64,000 bases of DNA, from assembly GCF_004362825.1 (NCBI RefSeq), contig NZ_SNXZ01000002.1, positions 1,235,365 to 1,299,364 of the forward strand, in the 5' to 3' direction. The notes beneath the pieces were generated by a model. The model was given only the letters and a program-made list of their open reading frames with translations, searched no databases and was not told where the DNA came from. The translations under genes and the position numbers were made by a program. Each line of letters starts with the position of its first letter. Within the stretch, counting starts at the first letter, position 1. The DNA comes from Labedaea rhizosphaerae. Its GTDB lineage: Bacteria; Actinomycetota; Actinomycetes; Mycobacteriales; Pseudonocardiaceae. This document shows positions 35,986 through 44,967 of this stretch, piece by piece.

Positions 35986-36621
35986 TCAGCGCTTGTTGGC
36001 GCTGAGGAGCTGCTGGGCCTTGAGGGCGAGCGCAGTGCGGTGATCGCCCTTGCGCTCGGCGTCGCGAATCTGGTCAGTGATCGAGGCGGACCCCCGAGCG
36101 CCCTGGCCGGGGTCGGGGTTCGGGCCGCGCTTGCCGGAACCGTTGGCCGCCAACAGGTACGGGCGTTCCTTCGCGGCGGCGGCGACGTCCTCGGCGATGG
36201 CCTTGGTGTCGATTTCGCCGTCGTCGCCGATGTAGCGGTCCTTGTCGTCTAGGTAGCGCACCGCGTCAGCGGGGTTGGTCCAAGCGGATGCGGCGGCGCG
36301 GATCTCGGCGTTCACAGCTGAGGTGATGGCGGTCTTGGCACGTGCTTCGGCCTGCTCGGCGCGGGCTGCGGCCTTCTCGGCTTCGGTGCGGTTGGCCGCC
36401 TCGGCTTCGTCCCACTTCTTGGCCTTGCTCGCGTTGTCCTTGGACCGGGACTCCCACTTGCGCGACTCGGCGAGCGTCTTCTCGTAGAGCGCCTTGTAGT
36501 CCGGCTCGGCGGCCTCCTTGGCCTTGCCGGGGTCCTGAGTGGACCCGGTGCCCTCGGGGTCTTCTTGGCCGGTCTGGGTTCCCTCTGCGGTGCTGGTGCC
36601 GGTGTTGGCCGGTTCGGTCAT
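35986..36621 (-). CDS. Capsid scaffolding protein
   Basis: 211 residues, highly charged. A disordered E/G/T-rich start, a long coiled coil (~45-105, KAAARAEQAEARAKTAITSA) and a basic end. It should guide procapsid assembly and leave or be degraded. Immediately upstream of the major capsid gene on the late strand. Confidence 0.85.
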   Translation of the reverse strand: MTEPANTGTSTAEGTQTGQEDPEGTGSTQDPGKAKEAAEPDYKALYEKTLAESRKWESRSKDNASKAKKWDEAEAANRTEAEKAAARAEQAEARAKTAITSAVNAEIRAAASAWTNPADAVRYLDDKDRYIGDDGEIDTKAIAEDVAAAAKERPYLLAANGSGKRGPNPDPGQGARGSASITDQIRDAERKGDHRTALALKAQQLLSANKR

Positions 36622-36723
36622 CGGTGGTGCCTTCCCGTGCGGGATCGCCCGACGCCGTGCGGCATCAGGTCAGGGGGTGGTGAAGGGGGCGGTGCGCCGT
36701 GCGGCGCGGGGTGATGGGGCGGG

Positions 36724-37701
36724 TCAGAGCACGTAGCCGTAGCGGCGCAGTGCTGCGATCAGCTCGTCTCGCGACCGGTCGGCGTAGTCGGTGACGACCT
36801 GGCCTGCCGTTGGCCGCGCGAGCTGCGTGCGGCGGTACCGGCCGCCGCTGGATGTGGGGACCGTGGCCAGCTGGCCCAGGCGTGCGCCGGCCAGTCCGCG
36901 GCTGGTGGTGCCCGAGCGGGTGGTCCAGCGTCCAGCGACCGGCATCGCGCCTCGGCGGGCGTTGACCACCTGGGACAGGTCGGCCCCGGCCCGGATCGCG
37001 TCGGCGTTGCCGACACCGAACCGTGCGTTCTGCTCGGCCGCGGTCATGGCGTCGAACAGGGCGCGCGGGTGGTTGTCGGGGTTCTCGGTGCGGTATTGCT
37101 CGGCCGTGACCGGCCGCATCGAGCAGTCGCAGCGCGGGTGCCGCCGAAAGCCTTCGGAGTACCGGTAGAGCCGTCCGGTGAGGATCACGCACCGGTCGCA
37201 CGCCGGGAGCTTGACCACGCGCTCGTAGCCAGCGACACGCGTGTCCGCGATCAGCTGCACTTGGGTGGCGGTGCGGCCCGCGTCGGTAATCTCGGTGCCT
37301 GCGTAGGTCAACGCTCGCCGAAGCCCGCGGGCTGCCGCATCGGTGGCGCTCATCCCGGCCCCGATGTCGGCCAGCAGCCGCCACAACACCAGCTCGGCGA
37401 GCGCGGCCAACGGGAGACCGGACGCGCCGACGCCGGCGAACGCTGCGGGCACCACCGACGGAGTTAGCTCGTCTGCCTCTCCAAGCACGTCAGCGACGTA
37501 CGGGGTGGCGAGCGCGGCGGCCTGGGTCTGCCCGTCCGTGACCGCGGAGAGGAACACCGGCAGCACGTGAGCGGCGAAAGAGCCGCGCAGGCCACCGAAC
37601 TCGAGAGAACGCCAGCTGCGCTGGATCACCTCGGCCTGCCGCCGGACGATCACCTGTGTGGCATCAACGTGCCGCAGAGGTCGCGTCAGTTGTGCGGTCA
37701 C
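36724..37701 (-). CDS. Minor head protein, MuF-like
   Basis: 325 residues. The C-terminal half contains ACDRCVILTGRLYRYSEGFR then HPRCDCSMRPV, the Cys/His pattern common to MuF-type minor head proteins of actinophages. It follows the portal gene. May be packaged with DNA or help capsid maturation. Confidence 0.78.
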   Translation of the reverse strand: MTAQLTRPLRHVDATQVIVRRQAEVIQRSWRSLEFGGLRGSFAAHVLPVFLSAVTDGQTQAAALATPYVADVLGEADELTPSVVPAAFAGVGASGLPLAALAELVLWRLLADIGAGMSATDAAARGLRRALTYAGTEITDAGRTATQVQLIADTRVAGYERVVKLPACDRCVILTGRLYRYSEGFRRHPRCDCSMRPVTAEQYRTENPDNHPRALFDAMTAAEQNARFGVGNADAIRAGADLSQVVNARRGAMPVAGRWTTRSGTTSRGLAGARLGQLATVPTSSGGRYRRTQLARPTAGQVVTDYADRSRDELIAALRRYGYVL

Positions 37702-37761
37702 GGCGCCACCTGTTCGAGCGAATGAGGGAACGGGACGCGGGACGCGAGCAGTCGCATCGCC

Positions 37762-37971
37762 ATGGACCGCGAGGAGCTACTACGGCGGGTGGCGGGCATG
37801 CAGCCGTGGCACCAGCTGGCCGAGCTGGACTACTACCGCTCGGCCGCCGAGCTGGGCGTCACCAGGACCGCGGCTGAGCAAGCGGTGTCCGCCGCGATCG
37901 AGATGGCTGCGTCCGGCGACTCACGCGGCGGCGACGTCTACGGCCTGGCGCTGAGCCTGCTGACCGCCTGA
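37762..37971 (+). CDS. Possible small rightward gene overlapping the portal 3' end
   Basis: 69 residues (MDREELLRRVAGMQPWHQLA) with a helical, protein-like composition. It fills the 219-base gap between portal and MuF-like genes but overlaps the portal 3' end by 51 bases on the opposite strand. No clear ribosome site. It may be spurious. Confidence 0.35.
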   Translation: MDREELLRRVAGMQPWHQLAELDYYRSAAELGVTRTAAEQAVSAAIEMAASGDSRGGDVYGLALSLLTA

Positions 37972-39405
37972 CTGGTCTTCCGGGGACTGCTCGGGCTTCG
38001 GACCGAAGTCGCCTGCCGGGTCGTAGACCGCGCGGGTGACGTCGGCCTTGTCCTCGGCTTCCATGTCCTCGATCTGCGCCGTGGTGAACCCCAGCGTCCG
38101 GCGGGCCATCCGGCGCGGCACCAGCTTGTCCGCCTGGTAGAGCTTGACCACCGCGTCCGAGCGCTGCGCGAACGTCGGCGTCGCGGGATCGGCCCAGACG
38201 GTCTCCATCCACCGCGCAGAGTCCGGCACCGACCCGTCCCGCACCAGCAGGACCAGGCGCATGATCCGCTCCCACGCCGTCTCGAACCCCTTGATCCGCC
38301 TCTCGGCCCGCTTGACGTGCCGGGCCTCGGCGGCGCGGATGCCGTCGGCCGATGCCGGGTTGTCCGAGCTGTAGCCCAGGGTGTGCAGGGCCATCCCGGA
38401 CACCGTGGACACCTGCACCGCCAGGGTCCGCAGGGTGTCGTGGAAGTTGCGCAGGTCCGCCTCCGGGAACTGCCCGACCTCGACCCCGTCGTCCTTCTTG
38501 TTCTTGATGGTCGACCAGATTTTCCCCGCGATGGTCTGCCAGGGACTGATCTTGTTGCCCTTGTCGTCGGTGAAGTCCGCCTCGTCGAAGCCCAACGCCC
38601 AGCGCCTCGGCATCGCGTGAAACTCGGCGCTGACCATCATGTCCGTGGCGACCTTGCAGGCCGCGTCGCTGATCGGGATCACGTCGTTCAGCTCGCTTGT
38701 CCCCAGCGGCGCCCACAGCTGTGGACGATTCACGATCGGCACCACCAGGACTTCGCCCAGCTCGTGATCGTCGCGGCTGATCTCCACCAAGCTGCCGCCG
38801 TCGGCGGCGTAGGTGACGGTGTAGTCGGGCAGGTACAGCGTCGTGAACCACTGGATGGTGCCGTCCAGCGCGGTGTCACTCCACCGCTTGATCCCCGCGA
38901 CAACCTGCCGCGTGGCCGGGTCCAGCTCCACGTGGACTTCCAGCGGCGATTCGATCGTGACCAGTGGGTACTTCCGGTCGCCGAGCTTCGGGTTGGTGCC
39001 GACGATCGCGTACGAGCGCCGCATCACCATCGCGGTCACGTGAGCCTGCTGGTAGCCGGCATCCAAGTCGTTGTACTGCCACACGTGGCTGAGCTCGGTG
39101 TCCGCCTCCGGCTGCCCGCCGAGCCGGAACCCGTCGAGGTCGATGCGCTCCTCCAGCGCGTCAACTACCAACCTCGGCCAGTTAAGCACGACCTGCCGCA
39201 CCCGATCGTCCAACGTCGCCAGCAACTCCGGGTGCATGTAGCTGAGTGGCTGCCGACCCTCGTAGTAGTTCAGCAGCGCGGTCAGGTCCGGTAGCTCGGC
39301 GTTGTGGGCATTGACGAGCCTGACAAGCCACTGAGTATCAGTTACGGAGGGCCCTGCGGTACTTCGGGTCAAGCCCCCTCCTAACAGTAAGTAGTCGATC
39401 GCCAC
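37921..39405 (-). CDS. Portal protein, SPP1 gp6-like
   Basis: 494 residues. Motifs include LTALLNYYEGRQPLSYMHPE, LNWPRLVVDALEERIDLDGF, a middle beta region and ASADGIRAAEARHVKRAERR, all typical of the SPP1-type portal in actinophages. It forms the DNA entry ring of the capsid. Between the cargo genes (39.5-40.7 kb) and MuF-like protein. Confidence 0.92.
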   Translation of the reverse strand: MAIDYLLLGGGLTRSTAGPSVTDTQWLVRLVNAHNAELPDLTALLNYYEGRQPLSYMHPELLATLDDRVRQVVLNWPRLVVDALEERIDLDGFRLGGQPEADTELSHVWQYNDLDAGYQQAHVTAMVMRRSYAIVGTNPKLGDRKYPLVTIESPLEVHVELDPATRQVVAGIKRWSDTALDGTIQWFTTLYLPDYTVTYAADGGSLVEISRDDHELGEVLVVPIVNRPQLWAPLGTSELNDVIPISDAACKVATDMMVSAEFHAMPRRWALGFDEADFTDDKGNKISPWQTIAGKIWSTIKNKKDDGVEVGQFPEADLRNFHDTLRTLAVQVSTVSGMALHTLGYSSDNPASADGIRAAEARHVKRAERRIKGFETAWERIMRLVLLVRDGSVPDSARWMETVWADPATPTFAQRSDAVVKLYQADKLVPRRMARRTLGFTTAQIEDMEAEDKADVTRAVYDPAGDFGPKPEQSPEDQSGGQQAQRQAVDVAAA

Positions 39406-39516
39406 CCGAAGGTGGTGCGGGTCTTACACCAACGGCGGTAGGACTGCCATTCGCCGCCGGTACGTTCAAGAGTGCGGGTCAGGGATCATCAATTACTCAT
39501 CCCGCGAAGGGGGAAA

Positions 39517-39915
39517 ATGAAAAGCCTAAGAATTGCCGTGGCGACACTGCTCTCATTCGCCGCGCTTCTTATTCCCGAAACGGCTTCCGCTTCAACAGCG
39601 GCCGGCTCGCTCAAGGCGTTGCCGGATTGCAATTCCTGGTTTGGGGAGTACATCGGAGTCAGTGATTCTGGCGGGGAAGCAATCGTTTCCATCAACTACA
39701 GCGGACTCAGCCGCTGGCTCGGCGGTAACCCGGGACTTGTTTATTACACATTCAGCGATGGAAAAGAATCGAAAGCATACAACGCCGCGCCTGGCGGTGG
39801 CCAACACGGCGTGAATTACCTGATTGAGCAGAGTGGAAGATGGGTGGCCACCGTGAAAAACGTTTGGGGGAAAGACGTCTGCGATGAGTACATCCAAGTG
39901 ATCACGCAGCGCTAA
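39517..39915 (+). CDS. Secreted cargo protein with signal peptide
   Basis: 132 residues, opposite to the late genes, AT-richer than neighbours. Signal peptide MKSLRIAVATLLSFAALL with a likely cut after ASAS (~26). Two cysteines in the mature part may form one disulfide. AGGGGG lies just upstream of the ATG. Not recognised; a lysogenic conversion product is likely. Confidence 0.78.
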   Translation: MKSLRIAVATLLSFAALLIPETASASTAAGSLKALPDCNSWFGEYIGVSDSGGEAIVSINYSGLSRWLGGNPGLVYYTFSDGKESKAYNAAPGGGQHGVNYLIEQSGRWVATVKNVWGKDVCDEYIQVITQR

Positions 39916-39994
39916 GGGCTGCGCCTCACTCTCGTATACTCTGGCCGGCCGCTCTCGCGGTGCCACCCTCGGTGAGCGGTGGTACCGTGAGCGC

Positions 39995-40669
39995 GTGACT
40001 CATGGGGACCTTTCAGGTGAGATGCTGCACAAGTCAGGCGAGATGGACGTGTTCGGCATCTCGAACTGGCATGGCAGTCAGCACCTGCAATTCTTTGAAG
40101 TTGACTCAAATCAGAACATCGTAGAGATTTGGCTTGCACATAGATCCGAACCGAACACCGATCTGCAGTGTCCTACACGTCACGTTATGGTGGGATCATT
40201 TGATCCAGCGATCGGCCAGAGGTTGAATCTGGAAGAATATGTTGTTCAAGACGCTGTGACGAAAGTTGTTTCGTCGGCAGTACCTCGCAAACGGGTTAAT
40301 AAACCAATCGACAGTGGTAGCAGGCGTGCCGTTTTCCATCACATCCAGCAGGTCACCGCAAGCAGGGGCACGTGGCCGTTGACGGATGTATCGGTGGACG
40401 GTGTACAGGTCCCGTGTCGCGTTTGGAGTTTCGCGATGCTGACTGTGGGCTTCTGTCCGCCAGTTGAAGAACACCCGTTTGTGTTCATCGCATCACGTTT
40501 TCAAGACGTAACCGCGTTGCAATTCAGGCAACTCGTGTCCACTGAAGACTATGAGTTCGACATGACGGCCGGGATACGCAGAGCCGACATTCGCTGGTGG
40601 GACGAGTCGCCTGTCGCAGCTGACGTGGACTACCTCAACTTGTACCATCGAGACCCGCTCAGCGGATGA
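39995..40669 (+). CDS. Cargo gene, hypothetical protein of 224 residues
   Basis: A second rightward AT-richer gene between portal and terminase. Contains WLAHRSEPNTDLQCPTRHVM, RRAVFHHIQQVTASRGTWPL and YEFDMTAGIRRADIRWWDES; no known family. GTG start at 39995, 79 bases after the secreted gene. It overlaps the terminase 3' end by 11 bases. Confidence 0.72.
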   Translation: MTHGDLSGEMLHKSGEMDVFGISNWHGSQHLQFFEVDSNQNIVEIWLAHRSEPNTDLQCPTRHVMVGSFDPAIGQRLNLEEYVVQDAVTKVVSSAVPRKRVNKPIDSGSRRAVFHHIQQVTASRGTWPLTDVSVDGVQVPCRVWSFAMLTVGFCPPVEEHPFVFIASRFQDVTALQFRQLVSTEDYEFDMTAGIRRADIRWWDESPVAADVDYLNLYHRDPLSG

Positions 40670-42359
40670 TCATTCCGCCGTGCCGCGCGTGCTTGGCCGC
40701 CAGCTCACGCCAGCGAGTGACGGCCATGGCGGCGGTGGGCACTGCGTCGATGCGCTTGCCAACGGCCGCCCGGTCCGGCTTGTCTGGGCGGAGTTGGTCC
40801 GCATCGCCTGGCGGATGGCGGACCTCCACGGCGTCGAAGGCCCACTCGGCGACGGGGTTGCCGTGGTGGTGCCAGGTGCGTGAGCGGGTGAGCGCCATCA
40901 GCTCGGTCATGCCGTAGGTCATGCCCCGGAAGGTTTGCGGAATCGGACTGAGGTCGAGTCGGGTGCGCTTCTGGATGGCTTGGCGCGCGGGTTCGCCGGA
41001 CCATTCGTCGTATCCGGCGGCCATGACGCGGAAGGTGTTGCAGTCGGCGGCGATGTCGGCGTAGATCACGTCGTAGTCGATGACGTCGCCGGGCGTGACG
41101 GTGATCCATCCGCCGTCGGCCCACTGCGAGATCCGCCCGTTGGTCCGCTGGTCGAGGAAGGTCACTGCGGCTTCTGGGAGCCAGAAGCGCCACAGCATCG
41201 ACGCCTGCCCATCGAGCCCGTCGGGGACGACGAGCGCCCAGGCGGTGAGGTCGAGCTTGGCTGCGAGGTCCAGGCCGCCGTAGGCGCGGCGTCCCGCGAG
41301 TTCGGCGCGTAGCCAGTCCGCGGCCGGCGCGACCGTGCCGGTGCACTGGCGGTAGAGGTGCATGGGCATCCACCGGTGCGCTTGCTGGACCCATTGGTTG
41401 AGGCGGTACTGCCGGAAGGCGTTTTCCTTGGACGGGTCGTTCTTGGCTTCCTGGGCTTCCTCGCGCAGGGCCTTGATCGACAGGAAGTCGCCGAGCGCGG
41501 GGTTGGCAAGCGGCCAGTTCGTTTCGTCCCACGGGTCGGCGTCCTCGGGGACGTTGCGGATGTAGGCGAACCGGTGCCGTGCCCGCTCCGGGTCGTCGGT
41601 GATGCGCAGGCACTCGTCGTGTTCGCTGCGAGCGAAGCTGGCGGGATCGTCGCCCGCGGTGGTGGCGGCGACCATGAGCGGCTGCGCGCGGGTACCCATG
41701 CCGGTGCGCATGGCATCCCAGAGCGAGGCGTTGCGCTGGGTCAGGACCTCGTCGAAGACCACGCCGTGCGGGTTGTGGCCGAGGTTGCCTGCCGCGTCGG
41801 CGGCGACGACTTCGTAGTAACTGCCGGTGCGCTCGTCGATGATCCGCTTGATGTGGTCCTTGACCGCCAGGCGGGCGCTCAGAACCGGGGAGAGCTTGAC
41901 CATGCGGGCGGCGACGTCGAAGACCTTCGCGGCCTGGCCGCGGTCCATGGCGCAGCCGTAGATTTCCGCGCCCTCCACGCCGTCGGCGACTAGGAGGTAG
42001 AGCGCGATGAACGCCAGGAGCTCGGACTTGCCGTTCTTGCGGGCGACCTCGATCCAGACGATGCGGTAGCGGCGGACGTAGGACTCCCACTCCTCGTCCC
42101 AGACGACCTCGCCGAAGACCGGACCAACGATGTCCTCGCGCTGCCACTCGGCGAGGATGAACGGACGGCGTGCCCACCGGTCCTTGGTGTGGCGGCACAG
42201 TTCCTGGGCGAACGCGATGGCGTGGTTGGCGCGGGGCCGGCAGAAGTGCTCGCCGTGTTCGGTGCAGGTCAGGTCATCGAGCGTGAACCCACACGCGGGC
42301 GGCTCGTCGGTGCCTGCGTCAGGAGAGGAGCCGGGCGGCGTTGTCCGCCGAGCCGCCAC
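40659..42359 (-). CDS. terL: Terminase large subunit
   Basis: 566 residues. The ATPase domain has Walker A-type ARKNGKS (residues 106-112) and Walker B GVVFDE (199-204), with the coupling motif VAATTAGDD. The C-terminal nuclease domain includes GGLDLAAKLDLTAW and VIYADIAADCNT. It packages DNA into the capsid. Directly downstream of terS on the same strand, overlapping it by 41 bases. Confidence 0.95.
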   Translation of the reverse strand: MAARRTTPPGSSPDAGTDEPPACGFTLDDLTCTEHGEHFCRPRANHAIAFAQELCRHTKDRWARRPFILAEWQREDIVGPVFGEVVWDEEWESYVRRYRIVWIEVARKNGKSELLAFIALYLLVADGVEGAEIYGCAMDRGQAAKVFDVAARMVKLSPVLSARLAVKDHIKRIIDERTGSYYEVVAADAAGNLGHNPHGVVFDEVLTQRNASLWDAMRTGMGTRAQPLMVAATTAGDDPASFARSEHDECLRITDDPERARHRFAYIRNVPEDADPWDETNWPLANPALGDFLSIKALREEAQEAKNDPSKENAFRQYRLNQWVQQAHRWMPMHLYRQCTGTVAPAADWLRAELAGRRAYGGLDLAAKLDLTAWALVVPDGLDGQASMLWRFWLPEAAVTFLDQRTNGRISQWADGGWITVTPGDVIDYDVIYADIAADCNTFRVMAAGYDEWSGEPARQAIQKRTRLDLSPIPQTFRGMTYGMTELMALTRSRTWHHHGNPVAEWAFDAVEVRHPPGDADQLRPDKPDRAAVGKRIDAVPTAAMAVTRWRELAAKHARHGGMIIR

Positions 42360-42771
42360 GCTCCACCTTCAACTGCGAGCGGTCCGAGGGCGTGAGTCCG
42401 AAGCGGGCGCCGAGCTGGGCGAAGGTCATCTCCGCCTCGCGCTGGACGACCAACGCCGGGTTCTTCACGAACCCGTTGGCACCCTGCACAAGCAGGGCGC
42501 TGCCGTTGACCAGCTTCGTCGCCGCTCGGTAGCGGGCCAGCGCCTCGCAGACCATCGCGAAGCCGTCGACATCCCAGGCGGTCAGGACTCCGCAGGCGAT
42601 CAGGTCGGGCGCGAGCCGGTCCCACGCTGCCCGTGCGTCGTCGGACAAGGTGTCCGGCGCGGTGATGCCGCCCTCGGCGGGCAGCGGCTCGTCGTTATTG
42701 ATCCGGTCCGGTCGGTCGCCGTGCAGCACGCGCAGCGCGGTCGGTTTCGGAGCTGGTCCGCGCTTGCCCAT
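42319..42771 (-). CDS. terS: Terminase small subunit, P27 family
   Basis: 150 residues beginning MGKRGPAPKPTALRVLHGDR, a P27-family signature, followed by AAWDRLAPDLIACGVLTAWD. AGGAGG precedes the ATG at 42771. It recognises packaging start DNA for TerL. Confidence 0.92.
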   Translation of the reverse strand: MGKRGPAPKPTALRVLHGDRPDRINNDEPLPAEGGITAPDTLSDDARAAWDRLAPDLIACGVLTAWDVDGFAMVCEALARYRAATKLVNGSALLVQGANGFVKNPALVVQREAEMTFAQLGARFGLTPSDRSQLKVERGGSADNAARLLS

Positions 42772-43009
42772 GCGTCTTCCCTCCTGGCTGGCTGTGGTCG
42801 TCGGGGTGGGTGGCTCGGGCGGCCGGGCTTGACGCGTTCCGTTCGTTGCGCCCCGGTGGCTCTTACCTAACGGCGAGGCCCGAGTGGACGTGGGATCAGG
42901 TGCCGGAGCTGCGGCCCCGGCCAGCGCCCGCTGCGCGGATGCTGAGCCTGCGGGCCACGCTGCGTGCTGCGCTCCTAAGCCGTCCAAACATGGTCGTCCC
43001 TCCCCTCAG

Positions 43010-43396
43010 CTATTCGTCTTCCATGGGCACACCGAGGATTCGCGCAGCGGCGTACCCGTCGAGGTACTTGTCGCCCACGCCCATCAGCTTGGCGTTGCGC
43101 AGGAACAGTTCCTTGTCCTCCCGTGTTCGGAAGCACAGGACGAACCAGAACTCCGAGTCCGTCGCGAGCCGGAACCGCTCCTCTTCCCGCTTGGCGCGAT
43201 CACGGAAGGCTTGCTGGATCGCGTTCAGCTCGGCGTGAGCGTCGGCCTCCACATCTCCGGTGTAGTCCACTGCGGACAGTGGATCGGGTTCCGGCTCGGC
43301 GTTGAGCAGCCCGAGGATGTCCTCGTTGGACATATCGCCGCCCGCGACGGCCATGCCGGAGAGCTGGGCCAGCAGGTCATCGTTGGAGTCCGGCAC
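43010..43396 (-). CDS. Hypothetical protein, 128 residues, coupled to the PAPS-reductase-like gene
   Basis: NDDLLAQLSGMAVAGGDMSN, then a helical part and FWFVLCFRTREDKELFLRNA. Reads as a small DNA-associated phage protein; the ending KYLDGYAAARILGVP occurs in ParB-neighbouring phage proteins (impression only). GTG at 43396 has GGAGG upstream and overlaps the previous gene by 20 bases. Confidence 0.7.
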   Translation of the reverse strand: MPDSNDDLLAQLSGMAVAGGDMSNEDILGLLNAEPEPDPLSAVDYTGDVEADAHAELNAIQQAFRDRAKREEERFRLATDSEFWFVLCFRTREDKELFLRNAKLMGVGDKYLDGYAAARILGVPMEDE

Positions 43397-44120
43397 GGAA
43401 CACCTCCAGGTCCGCGAGCGGGAACCACTCCAAGATCGTCTGGTAGTCCTGCGGCCGATGCCGCCGGATCGGTTCCAGGAAACGGATGTCCAGCCCGTCG
43501 AAGGATCGGCCGAACCACTCGTACTCCGGCGGCAGTGGGCAGTGGTGTCGGGCCAGCGCTTCGCGGACATGCCGGATGCGCCAGTCCCACACCGGGCTGA
43601 CCTTGTGAATCCGTTCCCGCCACGGCCCGCGCTGCTTCATCGCACTGCGCCGGTTTGGCGAGTCCGCTGCCCGCACCCCGTCGGCTGTCCAGGTCTGCTC
43701 CGGGTCCAGCCCGTAGACCTCCGTGCACAGCAGGCGGGAGATGTCGGTGTAGTCCGGCTCCGGGAGCTGCGCCGCCTCGATCACGGCGATCCGCTCCGGC
43801 GGCTGGAACGTGAGCGCGTTCAACCACCGGCACAGGCTCGGGTGCGGGAACTGCGGGATCTTCACGCCGAAGAACCGCTCGTACTCCGCCACGGACTCGT
43901 CCACGAACGACAGGCCGGGCACGAGGTACAGGTGAAACGGTCGGACATCCACGCCGGCCTCACGCAGGGCCAGCCAGGTGACCAGGCTGTCCTTCCCGCG
44001 CGAGAACGCCAGCAGCACCGGCCGCCCGGCCGCCGCCAGCTCGGCCCGCACCTGCTCGGAGGGAGCGGCCCCGTCGATCACGATGGGCACGGTCTGGTCA
44101 ACGGTCGGGTCAATCGCCAT
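43377..44120 (-). CDS. PAPS reductase / adenine nucleotide alpha hydrolase-like protein
   Basis: 247 residues. The PP-loop SRGKDS at 40-45 binds ATP. Later features are FPHPSLCRWL (Cys97), LLCTEV (Cys132) and HHCPLPPEYEW (Cys194). The family includes sulfate assimilation enzymes, DndC-type DNA phosphorothioation proteins and many uncharacterised phage proteins. No DndD/E or sulfur donor is beside it, so a DNA- or tRNA-modifying role is only inferred. Confidence 0.85.
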   Translation of the reverse strand: MAIDPTVDQTVPIVIDGAAPSEQVRAELAAAGRPVLLAFSRGKDSLVTWLALREAGVDVRPFHLYLVPGLSFVDESVAEYERFFGVKIPQFPHPSLCRWLNALTFQPPERIAVIEAAQLPEPDYTDISRLLCTEVYGLDPEQTWTADGVRAADSPNRRSAMKQRGPWRERIHKVSPVWDWRIRHVREALARHHCPLPPEYEWFGRSFDGLDIRFLEPIRRHRPQDYQTILEWFPLADLEVFRAGLQR

Positions 44121-44337
44121 CGGTGCGCCCCTCCTGGTCAAACGACACCGGCTCGCTCCGCCACCGGAGGCGCTGACCCCACTGGTAGGCATCGATGATC
44201 TGCTCGGCGGTACAGCCCAGACTGCGAGCGCGCGCCAGGGCCTCCCGGTACTGGCTCGGCTGGTCGTCACGGACAGCCGCAGCCAGCCCATCCAGGGCAC
44301 TCATGGTTTTGACCAACGGGCCGTCATCCTCGACCAC
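44110..44337 (-). CDS. Small hypothetical protein, 75 residues
   Basis: LDGLAAAVRDDQPSQYREAL then ARARSLGCTAEQIIDAYQWG, helical. The GTG at 44337 has GGGGAG upstream, better than the ATG at 44304. It overlaps the PAPS-reductase-like start by 11 bases, so the two are coupled. Confidence 0.6.
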   Translation of the reverse strand: MVEDDGPLVKTMSALDGLAAAVRDDQPSQYREALARARSLGCTAEQIIDAYQWGQRLRWRSEPVSFDQEGRTDGD

Positions 44338-44480
44338 GAGCGTCTCCCCGATCTCGGAGTGCGGCGCGCTCGGCTGGCGCGGACACCGGCCCGGCGAAAC
44401 CTGTCGGCACACATCCCGGCCTAGCTGACGATCGAGCGGACCCGGTAGGGGGAGGGGTCACCCCCTGGGGCGATGCAGGT

Positions 44481-44876
44481 CTAGACGACCCCACCACCAC
44501 GGGTAGCCGGATCGGTTGCGGTGGCCCGGTTGTGGCACCCCTGACACAGCCCACGGCCAGCTTGCGGGTTGTCCGGGTCCAGCCCACGGGCGACCAGGAC
44601 CCGACGAGACAGCGGCCAGTGATCGGCCACTGTGGACAGCACTGCACACGATCGGCCCCGATGGGTTGGGCAGGCAGCATCCGAGCAACGGCACACGGGA
44701 TCACGGGACAGCACAGCGGCACGGAAGGCACGGTGACCGGCTGACCGGTAGCCCTGTTGCCATGGGTCAGATGCCCTACGGCTGGCAGCCTGCCGAGCAT
44801 GGTCAGCACAGCGGCCACCCTGGGCAGGCTCACCACACCCCGGCACGGTGCACAGGGCACGGGCACGGTGCGGCAT
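44481..44876 (-). CDS. HNH endonuclease
   Basis: 131 residues. Paired cysteines (CTVPGCGEP; CRCSDAACPTH) flank a DHWPLSRRVLVARGLDPDNP segment and the final GLCQGCHNRAT, the usual HNH pattern. Such enzymes lie near the terminase and help packaging-end cleavage. Here it is separated from terS by three genes. Confidence 0.9.
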   Translation of the reverse strand: MPHRARALCTVPGCGEPAQGGRCADHARQAASRRASDPWQQGYRSAGHRAFRAAVLSRDPVCRCSDAACPTHRGRSCAVLSTVADHWPLSRRVLVARGLDPDNPQAGRGLCQGCHNRATATDPATRGGGVV

Positions 44877-44967
44877 GTGCCCTCCCTGTACGGCCCCGGC
44901 ACGGGCCTACGGCTCAACGGGGAGTGCCCCCCTGCCGAATCGGCAGAGGGGCACCAGCGGGGGGTGG

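Noticed and set aside
42810-43238. 142-residue rightward frame upstream of terS
   Set aside because: Antisense to the 43010 gene, arginine/serine-rich; no ribosome site.
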